Source: Saccharomonospora sp. NB11
Lineage (GTDB): Bacteria > Actinomycetota > Actinomycetes > Mycobacteriales > Pseudonocardiaceae
Direction: 5' to 3'
Length of the DNA: 64,000 bases
Assembly: GCF_015910535.1 (NCBI RefSeq)
Contig: NZ_JACBJG010000007.1
Span: forward strand, 124,001 to 188,000
Part shown: positions 8,707-16,595 of the stretch, one piece after another
Layout: the number at the start of each line of letters is the position of its first letter
Position numbering within the stretch: position 1 is the first letter of the stretch
Made by a program: the position numbers and the translations under genes
Notes under the pieces: generated by a model
The model's input: the letters and a program-made list of their open reading frames with translations, nothing else
What the model was told of the DNA's origin: nothing
Databases searched by the model: none

Positions 8707-11700
8707 TGGCCACCTCCATGATCGCGGCGTTGACGTCCCGTCCCTCGCGCTCCGCCTCCGCGCGCGCACGCAGGACTCGCTTGTAGTCCTTCGGCATGAC
8801 CTTCGTGAATCGGCCCAGCGCGGACTCCCAGTCGGTGAGCACCGCGTGCGCCACCGTCGATTCGGTCTCCACGTAGTGCCGCTCGATCGCGTCGCGGAGG
8901 AACTCCTCGTCCTCGTCGTCCAGCGGATCGAGGTCCACCATGTCGGCGTTGACGCGGGCGGGGTTCAGGTCGAGTACGTAGGCGATCCCGCCCGACATGC
9001 CGGCCGCGAAGTTGCGGCCCGTCCGCCCGAGCACCACGACGTGTCCGCCGGTCATGTACTCGCAGCCGTGGTCGCCGATGCCCTCGACGACGGCCAGCGC
9101 GCCCGAGTTGCGCACGCAGAACCGTTCGCCGACCCGGCCCCGCAGGAAGATCTCCCCGCTGGTGGCGCCGTAGCCGATGACGTTGCCGGCGATCACGTGG
9201 TCCTCGGCGGTCAAGCGGGACTCGCGCGGTGGCCGCACGACGATGCGTCCACCGGAGAGTCCCTTGCCGACGTAGTCGTTGCCGTCACCGAACAGCCGCA
9301 ACGTGATGCCCTTCGGCACGAACGCCCCGAAGGACTGACCGGCGGTGCCCGTGAACGTCACGTCGATCGTGTCGTCCGGCAGGCCCTTGCCGCCCCAGCG
9401 CCGCGTGACCTCGGAACCGAGCATCGTGCCGACGGTGCGGTTGACGTTGCGCACCGGCAATTCCAGCTTCACCGGCTCGCCCGAGGCCAGCGCCCCTTCG
9501 GCGAGCTGGATCAACGTGTTGTCCAGCGCGGCGTCGAGGCCGTGGTCCTGGGCCACCACCCGGTGTCGTGCCGCGCCCGGCTCCAGCTCGGGCACATGGA
9601 AGATCGGCGAGAGGTCCAGCCCGGCGGCCTTCCAGTGGTCCACGGCCTTGCGCGTGTCGAGCAGCTCGGCGTGTCCCACGGCCTCGGCGATCGAACGGAA
9701 ACCGAGCTTCGCGAGGTACTCCCGCACCTCCTGGGCGATGAACTCGAAGAAGTTCACCACGTACTCGGCCTTGCCGCTGAACTTCGCGCGCAGCTCCGGG
9801 TTCTGTGTCGCCACGCCCACCGGACAGGTGTCGAGGTGACAGACGCGCATCATGATGCAGCCCGACACGACGAGGGGAGCGGTGGCGAACCCGAACTCCT
9901 CCGCGCCCAGCAGCGCGGCGACGACGACGTCGCGGCCCGTCTTGAGCTGTCCGTCGGTCTGCACCACGATCCGGTCGCGCAGCTTGTTCGCGAGCAGCGT
10001 CTGCTGGGTCTCGGCCAGCCCGAGCTCCCACGGCCCACCCGCGTGCTTGATCGACGACAGCGGCGACGCCCCCGTGCCACCGTCGTGGCCGGAGATCAGC
10101 ACCACGTCGGCGTGTGCCTTCGACACCCCGGCGGCGACCGTGCCCACGCCCACCTCGGACACGAGCTTCACGTGGATGCGCGCGGCCGGATTGGCGTTCT
10201 TCAGGTCGTGGATGAGCTGGGCGAGGTCCTCGATCGAGTAGATGTCGTGGTGCGGAGGCGGCGAGATGAGCCCCACGCCCGGCGTCGAGTGCCGGGTCTT
10301 CGCGATCCACGGGTACACCTTCCCGCCGGGAAGCTGCCCGCCCTCGCCGGGCTTGGCGCCCTGCGCCATCTTGATCTGGATGTCGTCGGCGTTCACGAGG
10401 TACTCGCTCGTGACCCCGAACCGACCGCTCGCGACCTGCTTGACGGCGCTGCGCCGCTCGGGGTCGTAGAGCCGCTCCGGGTCCTCGCCGCCCTCACCGG
10501 TGTTCGACTTGCCGCCGAGCCGGTTCATGGCGATGGCCAGCGTCTCGTGCATCTCCTGCGAGATCGAGCCGTAGGAGATGGCGCCGGTCGCGAACCGCTT
10601 GACGATCTCGGAGACCGGTTCGACCTCCTCGATCGGCACCGGTGGGCGCACGCCCTCCTTCAGCTCGAACAGCCCGCGCAACGTCATGAGCTGCTTCGAC
10701 TGGTCGTCGACCGCGCGCGTGTACTCCTTGAAGATCTCGTACTTGCCGCTGCGCGTGGAGTGCTGGAGCTTGAACACCGTGTGCGGGTTGAACAGGTGCG
10801 GCTCGCCTTCGCGCCGCCACTGGTAGTCGCCACCGGTCTCCAGCTCGCGGTGCGACGCGCGCACGCCGTCGGCGGGGAAGGCACGACGGTGCCGCTCGAT
10901 CACCTCGCGGGCCAGCAGGTCGAAGCCCACGCCGCCGAGCCGGGACGTCGTCCCGGTGAAGCACGTGTCGATGACCTCCGAGCCGAGGCCGATGGCCTCG
11001 AAGATCTGCGCACCCGTGTAGGAGGCGACCGTCGAGACACCCATCTTCGACATCGTCTTGCGCACGCCCTTGCCGAGCGCGGCGATGAGGTTGCGGGTCG
11101 CCCGCTTGGGCGTGACGTCGCCCAGCCTGCCCTGCTCGGCCAGCTCCTCGACCGTGGCCATCGCCAGGTACGGGTTGACGGCCGCCGCGCCGTAGCCGAT
11201 GAGCAGCGCGATGTGGTGCACTTCGCGTGCGTCGCCCGACTCGACGACGAGCCCCACCTGCGTGCGGGTCTTCTCGCGTACCAGGTGGTGGTGCACGGCG
11301 CCCGTGAGCAGCAGCGAGGGGATCGGTGCGTGCTCGGCGTCCACACCACGGTCGGACAGCACGATCAGCCGCGCCCCGCCCGCGATGGCCTCGCTGACCT
11401 CGGCGCGGATCTCGTCCAGTCGGCGCACCAGCGCCTCGCCGCCGCCCGCGACCTCGAACGTGCCGCGCACGGTGTACGAGGTGAACTCGGGCAGCTCGCC
11501 GTCGTCGTTGGCGTGGACCAGCTTCGCCAGGTCGTCGTTGTCGAGCACCGGGAACGGCAGCACGATCTTGCGACAGTGCTCGGGGCCGCCGTCCAACAGG
11601 TTCGGCTCCGACCCGAGCTGGGTGCCCAGCGCGGTCACCAGCTCCTCGCGGATCGCGTCCAACGGCGGGTTGGTGACCTGGGCGAACAACTGGGTGAAGT

Positions 11701-13231
11701 AGTCGAACAACTGCCGGGGCCTGCTGGTCAACGGCGCGAGCGGCGAGTCGTTGCCCATCGAGCCGATCGGCTCCGCGCCCTGGCGGGCCATCGGTTCGAG
11801 CAGCACACCGAGTTCCTCGGAGGTGTAGCCGAACGCCTGCTGGCTGCGGACCAGCGACGCGTGCGACGGCACCTCGCGCTCACGCTCGGGCAGCTCTCCC
11901 AGCCGCAGCAGACCGTTGTCGAGCCACTCCGCGTACGGGTGTTCGGCTGCGAGCTCGTCCTTGATCTCGTCGTCGTCGATGATGCGGCCCTGGGCGGTGT
12001 CGACCAGGAACATCCGGCCCGGTTCGAGCCGACCCTTGCGGACGATGGAGGACTGGTCCAGCTCCAGGACGCCGACCTCGCTGGCGAGCACGACGAGCCC
12101 GTCCTCGGTCACCCAGTAGCGGGCGGGCCGCAGACCGTTGCGGTCGAGCACCGCACCGATCTGCGTGCCGTCGGTGAACGACACCAGCGCGGGGCCGTCC
12201 CACGGCTCCATCAGCGTCGAGTGGTACTCGTAGAACGCCCGGCGCGCGGGGTCCATCTCCTGGTGGTTCTCCCACGCCTCCGGGATCATCATCAGCACCG
12301 CGTGCGGCAGCGACCGGCCACCGAGGTGCAGCAGCTCCAGCACCTCGTCGAACGACGCCGAGTCGCTCGCACCGCGTGTGATCACCGGGAACAGCCGGGA
12401 CAGGTCGCCGGAGAACAACCCGGACGCCAGCTGCGACTCCCGCGCGTCCATCCAGTTGCGGTTGCCCCGGAGCGTGTTGATCTCGCCGTTGTGGGCGATG
12501 TAGCGGTAGGGGTGCGCGAGCGGCCACGACGGGAACGTGTTCGTGGAGAACCGCGAGTGCACCAGGCCGATGGCGCTGACGACGCGCTCGTCGGCGAGGT
12601 CGAGGAAGAACTTCTCGACCTGCGGCTCGGTGAGCATGCCCTTGTAGACGATGGTGCGCGACGACAGGCTCGGGAAGTAGACGTCCTGCTCGGCCAGTTC
12701 GCGTTCGACCCGCTTGCGCACACAGAACGCCGCGCGTTCGAGGTCGAGGCCGGTCACGTCGTCGCGGCTCGGCGCGACGAAGAGCTGCGAGAAGTGGGGC
12801 ATGGTGGTGGCGGCGATGGCGCCCACGTGGTCGGTGTCCACGGGCAGCTCACGCCAGCCCAGTACCCGCATGCCCTCCTCGGCGGCGATGCGCTCGATCG
12901 TGGAGGTGGCGCGTCCGCGCACGACCGGGTCGTGCGGCAGGAACGCGATGCCCGCGGCGTAGTGGCCGGGATCGGGCAGGTCGAAGTCGGTGACCTCGCG
13001 GAAGAACGCGTGGGGGAGCTGGATGAGGATGCCCGCGCCGTCGCCCGTGTCGGGTTCGGCGCCACGAGCGCCGCGGTGCTCCAGGTTGCGCAGCGCCACC
13101 AGGGCCTTTGCGACGATGTCGTGGTTGGCGCGGCCAGCGAGGTCGGCGACGAACGCCACGCCACAGGCGTCGTGCTCGTACTGGCTGTCGTACAAGCCCG
13201 CTGAGGGTTCACGTGGTGCGGGGCGGCTCAC
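8699..13231 (-). CDS. gltB: Glutamate synthase large subunit
   Basis: Converts glutamine and 2-oxoglutarate to two glutamates. 1510 residues from GTG 13231, chosen because GAGGAGGG lies about 9 bp upstream; a GTG at 13270 would add 13 residues. The N-terminal class II amidotransferase domain has its nucleophile cysteine in EHDACGVAF after a short propeptide. The central and FMN-binding synthase domains follow, with the 3Fe-4S ligands in [19 protein letters not shown] and the barrel segment [15 protein letters not shown]. The C-terminal GXGXG beta-helix domain includes [21 protein letters not shown]. All domains are intact. A palindrome at 13280-13298 lies just upstream. Confidence 0.97.
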   Translation of the reverse strand: MSRPAPREPSAGLYDSQYEHDACGVAFVADLAGRANHDIVAKALVALRNLEHRGARGAEPDTGDGAGILIQLPHAFFREVTDFDLPDPGHYAAGIAFLPHDPVVRGRATSTIERIAAEEGMRVLGWRELPVDTDHVGAIAATTMPHFSQLFVAPSRDDVTGLDLERAAFCVRKRVERELAEQDVYFPSLSSRTIVYKGMLTEPQVEKFFLDLADERVVSAIGLVHSRFSTNTFPSWPLAHPYRYIAHNGEINTLRGNRNWMDARESQLASGLFSGDLSRLFPVITRGASDSASFDEVLELLHLGGRSLPHAVLMMIPEAWENHQEMDPARRAFYEYHSTLMEPWDGPALVSFTDGTQIGAVLDRNGLRPARYWVTEDGLVVLASEVGVLELDQSSIVRKGRLEPGRMFLVDTAQGRIIDDDEIKDELAAEHPYAEWLDNGLLRLGELPEREREVPSHASLVRSQQAFGYTSEELGVLLEPMARQGAEPIGSMGNDSPLAPLTSRPRQLFDYFTQLFAQVTNPPLDAIREELVTALGTQLGSEPNLLDGGPEHCRKIVLPFPVLDNDDLAKLVHANDDGELPEFTSYTVRGTFEVAGGGEALVRRLDEIRAEVSEAIAGGARLIVLSDRGVDAEHAPIPSLLLTGAVHHHLVREKTRTQVGLVVESGDAREVHHIALLIGYGAAAVNPYLAMATVEELAEQGRLGDVTPKRATRNLIAALGKGVRKTMSKMGVSTVASYTGAQIFEAIGLGSEVIDTCFTGTTSRLGGVGFDLLAREVIERHRRAFPADGVRASHRELETGGDYQWRREGEPHLFNPHTVFKLQHSTRSGKYEIFKEYTRAVDDQSKQLMTLRGLFELKEGVRPPVPIEEVEPVSEIVKRFATGAISYGSISQEMHETLAIAMNRLGGKSNTGEGGEDPERLYDPERRSAVKQVASGRFGVTSEYLVNADDIQIKMAQGAKPGEGGQLPGGKVYPWIAKTRHSTPGVGLISPPPHHDIYSIEDLAQLIHDLKNANPAARIHVKLVSEVGVGTVAAGVSKAHADVVLISGHDGGTGASPLSSIKHAGGPWELGLAETQQTLLANKLRDRIVVQTDGQLKTGRDVVVAALLGAEEFGFATAPLVVSGCIMMRVCHLDTCPVGVATQNPELRAKFSGKAEYVVNFFEFIAQEVREYLAKLGFRSIAEAVGHAELLDTRKAVDHWKAAGLDLSPIFHVPELEPGAARHRVVAQDHGLDAALDNTLIQLAEGALASGEPVKLELPVRNVNRTVGTMLGSEVTRRWGGKGLPDDTIDVTFTGTAGQSFGAFVPKGITLRLFGDGNDYVGKGLSGGRIVVRPPRESRLTAEDHVIAGNVIGYGATSGEIFLRGRVGERFCVRNSGALAVVEGIGDHGCEYMTGGHVVVLGRTGRNFAAGMSGGIAYVLDLNPARVNADMVDLDPLDDEDEEFLRDAIERHYVETESTVAHAVLTDWESALGRFTKVMPKDYKRVLRARAEAEREGRDVNAAIMEVANG

Positions 13232-13279
13232 GGCTGGTGGCCCTCCTCTTGTCCGGCACCACCGGGCCACGAGCGACCG

Positions 13280-13298
13280 GTGTCACGTGACGTGACAC
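13280..13298. promoter_or_regulatory. 8-bp inverted repeat upstream of gltB
   Basis: GTGTCACG, spacer TGA, CGTGACAC, centred about 58 bp upstream of the gltB start. Symmetry and position suit a dimeric regulator's operator. It does not match the GlnR half-site pattern well, so the regulator is unknown. Confidence 0.45.
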
Positions 13299-13645
13299 AC
13301 GGCCTGCTAACGATTTGGCCCGACGTTGCGATGATCAGGTCAGGAAAGGTCGATGTCGCCACTCACGCTTCGTCGCGGAGGACAGGAACTACATCGGGTG
13401 ACCACACGGCACTGTGCGGCGGGCAGAGCATTACGCATTCTGGATCTGCCAACGACGCCGTCGGCGGATCCGGCGCACGAATGGTTCTCCGGGATCGCCG
13501 GTCTTAGAACAGTAATGTGAACGGCCGGTACACCAAATACTTCCGTTGTGTTACATGGACAACAGCACAAAGCCATTGACGATCGTGGCACTCGTGTGCT
13601 TTCGCGCGCCCGCGGCGCTCTGACCTGCGGGAACGGGTGAGGCGG
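13299..13645. other. Intergenic region between divergent gltB and gcdH-like gene
   Basis: About 350 bp with lower GC than its surroundings and no ORF supported by codon use. It should hold the gltB promoter and further control sites. I see several AT-rich patches, for example near 13500-13560, but no confident -35/-10 pair. Confidence 0.5.
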
Positions 13646-13657
13646 TAGGGTCGCGAC

Positions 13658-14836
13658 ATGACCCGTTCGGATCCTCATGACTTCCTCGGCATCGACGCCG
13701 AACTGACGGCGGACGAGCGCGACATCCGCGACACGGTGCGACAGTTCGCGAAGACGGAACTCGCCCCGCACGTGGCGGATTGGTATGACAATGCCACGCT
13801 TCCGGCGCGAGATCTGGCGAAAGCTTTCGGTCGACTCGGCGTACTGGGAATGCATCTTTCCGGTTACGGCTGCGCCGGATCGTCCGCCGTCGCCTACGGG
13901 ATCGCCTGCCGGGAACTGGAGGCGATCGACTCGGGACTGCGGAGCTTCGTCTCCGTTCAGGGGTCGCTCGCCATGTTCGCCCTCCACCGGTACGGCAGCG
14001 AGGAACAGAAGCAGCGGTGGCTGCCGTCGCTCGCCTCCGGCGACGCCGTCGGCTGCTTCGGGCTCACCGAACCCGACGCGGGAAGCGACCCGGCCTCCAT
14101 GCGCACGCGTGCGCGTCGCGACGGGGACGACTGGGTGCTCGACGGCACCAAGATGTGGATCACCAACGGAACGGTGGCCGACGTCGCCGTGGTGTGGGCG
14201 CAGACCGACGAGGGCATCCGCGGGTTCGTCGTCCCCACGGACACGCCGGGCTTCTCGGCGAACGAGATCACGCGCAAACTGTCACTGCGGGCGTCGTTGA
14301 CGGCGGAACTCGTGTTCGACGGTGTGCGCCTGCCCGCCGATGCCGTGCTGCCCGGCGTGACCGGCTTGCGCGGGCCGCTGTCGTGCCTCAACGAGGCCCG
14401 GTTCGGCATCGTCTTCGGCGCGGTGGGTGCCGCGCGCACGTGTTACGAGACCGCGCTGGAGTACACCACCACGCGCACCCAGTTCGGTGCGCCGCTGGCG
14501 GCTTACCAACTCACGCAGCGCAAACTGGCCGACCTGGTGGTGGAGGTCAACCGCGCCGGGCTGGTGGCGCTGCGACTCGGCCGCCTGAAGGACGCCGGGG
14601 AGCTGCACCACAGCCAGGTGAGCTTCGGGAAACTCGCGAACGTGAGGGCCGCGCTCGACGTCGCCCGCACCGCGCGGTCGATGCTCGGCGCCAACGGCAT
14701 CTCGCTGGAGTACCCGGTGATGCGGCACGCCGCGAACCTGGAGACCGTGCTCACCTACGAAGGCACGGAGGAGATGCACGCCCTGTCCGTGGGCCAAGCG
14801 GTGACGGGAATCCCGGCATTCAGGGTGAACACCTGA
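13658..14836 (+). CDS. gcdH: Acyl-CoA dehydrogenase, glutaryl-CoA dehydrogenase type
   Basis: FAD flavoenzyme of 392 residues, likely oxidising and decarboxylating glutaryl-CoA to crotonyl-CoA in lysine or tryptophan degradation. The match is to the glutaryl-CoA group rather than to general acyl-CoA dehydrogenases. LRSFVSVQGSLAM carries the arginine-serine pair that binds the gamma-carboxylate, GCFGLTEPDAGSDPASM is the FAD/substrate loop, and GANGISLEYPVMRHAANLE plus TYEGTEEMHAL contains the catalytic-base glutamate. ATG 13658 has a -10-like TAGGGT six bases upstream and no ribosome-binding site, so the transcript is probably leaderless. A 21-bp repeat block follows its stop. Substrate is inferred from motifs only. 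Confidence 0.82.
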   Translation: MTRSDPHDFLGIDAELTADERDIRDTVRQFAKTELAPHVADWYDNATLPARDLAKAFGRLGVLGMHLSGYGCAGSSAVAYGIACRELEAIDSGLRSFVSVQGSLAMFALHRYGSEEQKQRWLPSLASGDAVGCFGLTEPDAGSDPASMRTRARRDGDDWVLDGTKMWITNGTVADVAVVWAQTDEGIRGFVVPTDTPGFSANEITRKLSLRASLTAELVFDGVRLPADAVLPGVTGLRGPLSCLNEARFGIVFGAVGAARTCYETALEYTTTRTQFGAPLAAYQLTQRKLADLVVEVNRAGLVALRLGRLKDAGELHHSQVSFGKLANVRAALDVARTARSMLGANGISLEYPVMRHAANLETVLTYEGTEEMHALSVGQAVTGIPAFRVNT

Positions 14837-14848
14837 CCGATGAACACC

Positions 14849-14932
14849 GTGTCCGCAGCCTGCGCACACGTGTCCGCACCTCGCGCACGCGTGTCCGCGG
14901 GCTGCGCGCCGGTGCCCGCACTTCCCGTACGG
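14849..14932 (+). repeat. Four 21-bp 3'-UTR repeat units
   Basis: Four contiguous 21-bp units at 14849, 14870, 14891 and 14912. Three begin GTGTCCGC and one GTGCCCGC. The block starts 12 bp after the gcdH stop, reads in the gcdH sense, and ends 2 bp before the stop of the convergent lipoprotein gene. Same family as the blocks at 35573, 36581 and 63159. Confidence 0.8.
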
Positions 14933-14934
14933 CG

Positions 14935-15507
14935 TCAAGCCTCCGGAAGGCGAGGCTCGACGAGGTAAGCCACCTCCCGAGCCACGTCGCAGGCGGCATT
15001 GACGTCGTCCATACCCGAGACGACGACGTCGATACGCGAACCGGCGTCGAGCTCCATGGCGAGCGTGCAGTCGTGGAACTGCGGGTTGGGAGCCTCGGCG
15101 GCGGCGCGGCCGTTGACCTCTCCCTTGTTGACTCCACCGCCGACGTCGTTCACCGTCTCGACACTCTGTGCGCCACGGACCACCAGGCCGACGACGAGGC
15201 TCTCGTCGAGAGCGTCGTCCCGCTGCTTCTGCCAGGAGCAGATCTTCTCGCTGGCGCCCTCGTCGTTCGAGTCCGGCTTGCTCGTGAAGCGTCCGTACTC
15301 GCTCAGGTCTTCCGCGGGGTCGAGCAGGGAACACGGCTCGAGGGACGAGCCGGTCCCGTTGGTGTCTGTGCTGCTGGGCGGCGATGTAGAGAGAGACGTC
15401 GAGTACTCGGGCTGAGGATCGGCGATACCTGGTTCTTCGTTGGTGCACCCGCTCGCGGCAAATGCGACAGCCGCCAGAACGGGCAACAGGAGTACGGACC
15501 GAGTCAT
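14935..15507 (-). CDS. DUF3558-family lipoprotein
   Basis: Secreted, lipid-anchored protein of 190 residues. A signal peptide (MTRSVLLLPVLAAVAFA) runs into the lipobox AASGC, with the lipidated cysteine at about residue 21; a serine/threonine/proline-rich linker follows. The folded part has four cysteines (PCSLLDP, ICSWQ, HDCTL, AACDVA), likely two disulfides, as in DUF3558 proteins of Pseudonocardiaceae. Function unknown. GAAGGAAACG provides the ribosome-binding site. It follows the disrupted ESX-like gene by 18 bp, so the two were probably cotranscribed; these families are often neighbours. Confidence 0.85.
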   Translation of the reverse strand: MTRSVLLLPVLAAVAFAASGCTNEEPGIADPQPEYSTSLSTSPPSSTDTNGTGSSLEPCSLLDPAEDLSEYGRFTSKPDSNDEGASEKICSWQKQRDDALDESLVVGLVVRGAQSVETVNDVGGGVNKGEVNGRAAAEAPNPQFHDCTLAMELDAGSRIDVVVSGMDDVNAACDVAREVAYLVEPRLPEA

Positions 15508-15525
15508 CGTTTCCTTCGAATCTGG

Positions 15526-16098
15526 CTAGATGGTCTTGCTAGTTCGGTTGAGTGTGTCGACAACAGTCGCCTCGGTTTCCTCGTACTGCCCTGAAGCTCG
15601 TTGAAGCGCTTCGATGCTCAGTCTCAGCACCTCCTTCAGTTGCCTTACCACCATGCGTGCCGAATTTGGGCCGTTAGCAGACTCGTGCATGTGTTGGGCA
15701 ACCAACTGACCGTACTCGTGGCCCCCGAGTTGAGGTCGCTGGTCGAATGCAGCCAGTGTGAAATCCATCGCGTCGATCTCGTCGACGAACTTCGACAACG
15801 TGTTGATCAGTTCGTCGGCGCTCTCCTTGGTGACCGTGAAGCCGCCGTTCTTCGCCGAGTCGACCAGGTTGCTGGCGGCTGATTTGGCGGCGGCCATGTT
15901 GGCCATGTTGGTCGCGGCACCGAACACCGCGGCGGCGACGCTCCCGAAGCCCTTACTGGCACCCGGGTCGTACGCCGCTCCTTGTTCACTGAATTCCTGT
16001 GCCTAGGCCGAGCCCCCCAGTCGGTTGTCGTCGCGGAACCGTTCGGCCTCGGAGTGTAACGAGAACGGTCGGGTCGTGAGGGGAGTCGGCGATGTCAT
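15526..16098 (-). pseudogene. ESX/WXG-like small secreted protein gene interrupted by in-frame TAG
   Basis: The frame reads from ATG 16098 (MTSPTPLTTRPFSLHSEAER...) through RFRDDNRLGGSA, meets TAG at 16003-16005, and continues in the same frame as AQEFSEQGAAYDPGASKGFG and on to the stop at 15526. Codon use is equally G/C-rich at third positions on both sides, and no start codon with a ribosome-binding site lies between the TAG and residue FGAATNM (GTG 15927). The downstream part is alanine-rich and helical (NMANMAAAKSAASNLVDSA), like small type VII substrates found beside DUF3558 genes. One C-to-T change (CAG to TAG) would explain it. It could be a true pseudogene, a readthrough case or a sequencing error. 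A conventional annotation may instead show only 15526..15927. Confidence 0.6.
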
Positions 16099-16109
16099 GA
16101 CCAGACAAG

Positions 16110-16141
16110 ACGGACGCCCGCCCCGAGGGGCGGGCGTCCGT
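16110..16141 (-). terminator. Strong hairpin terminator
   Basis: ACGGACGCCCGCCCC pairs with GGGGCGGGCGTCCGT (about 15 bp, very tight loop), 4 bp after the stop of the small gene at 16146, with CTTGTCT after it on the minus strand. It insulates the disrupted ESX-like gene from upstream transcription. Confidence 0.8.
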
Positions 16142-16145
16142 TGTG

Positions 16146-16421
16146 TCAGCGACCGGCCAGGGCGGGAGTGTGGGAGAGTGCGCGTTCGCCGGCCTCGGTG
16201 AGGACTGCCGGGACGCGCTGGCCGGGTTCGCTGGGGCGGGCGGGGGAGATGAAGCCGGCTCGGACGAGCCGGTGCGCCGTGGCTTGGTCGGAGCAGGCGA
16301 GTCCGTCGATGAAGAGGCTCGTCCCGCATCCGATGGCGATCTCGGCGTCACCCTGCGCCACGGCTTGCAGGGTCGCTCGCTCGCGGTGGTTCAAATCTCT
16401 GTCATAGCCGTCCTGAGGCAC
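16146..16421 (-). CDS. Small protein of unknown function, possible winged-helix
   Basis: 91 residues, soluble, starting at GTG 16421, which is chosen because AAGGAGG lies five bases upstream. LNHRERATLQAVAQGDAEIAIG and SDQATAHRLVRAGFISPA resemble the helix-turn-helix and following strand of small DNA-binding proteins, and LTEAGERAL is typical of the wing region in MarR- or PadR-like proteins. That resemblance is weak; no partner gene helps. Followed at once by the terminator at 16110. Confidence 0.65.
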   Translation of the reverse strand: MPQDGYDRDLNHRERATLQAVAQGDAEIAIGCGTSLFIDGLACSDQATAHRLVRAGFISPARPSEPGQRVPAVLTEAGERALSHTPALAGR

Positions 16422-16549
16422 CTCTGCCTCCTTGCTTCCAACGACCGGGGTCCTTTACCGGTCCCTTGTGACTGATTCAACCCCGAACCACCCACTTGTC
16501 GCAAAGCTGTGAGGCTCATCTCATGCTTTTGGGGGCGTCGCGTGAGGAT

Positions 16550-16569
16550 TTGTCCCAAGGTTCGGACAA
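16550..16569. promoter_or_regulatory. Inverted repeat in the 16422-16595 intergenic region
   Basis: TTGTCC, 8-nt spacer, GGACAA. It lies between the dehydrogenase stop and the start of the small gene. It could be a weak terminator for the former or an operator for the latter; nothing decides. Confidence 0.3.
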
Positions 16570-16595
16570 GTCGGACATGCTCGCGGCACGGGTCG

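Noticed and set aside
8633-13204. A 1523-codon open frame on the plus strand antisense to gltB
   Set aside because: Open antisense frames are a by-product of GC-rich codon bias; the minus-strand frame is unmistakable GltB and the antisense product has no recognisable domain.
16385-16430. tRNA-like GGTTCAAATC segment
   Set aside because: The flanking bases do not form a T-arm stem and the segment is within the small ORF at 16146-16421.
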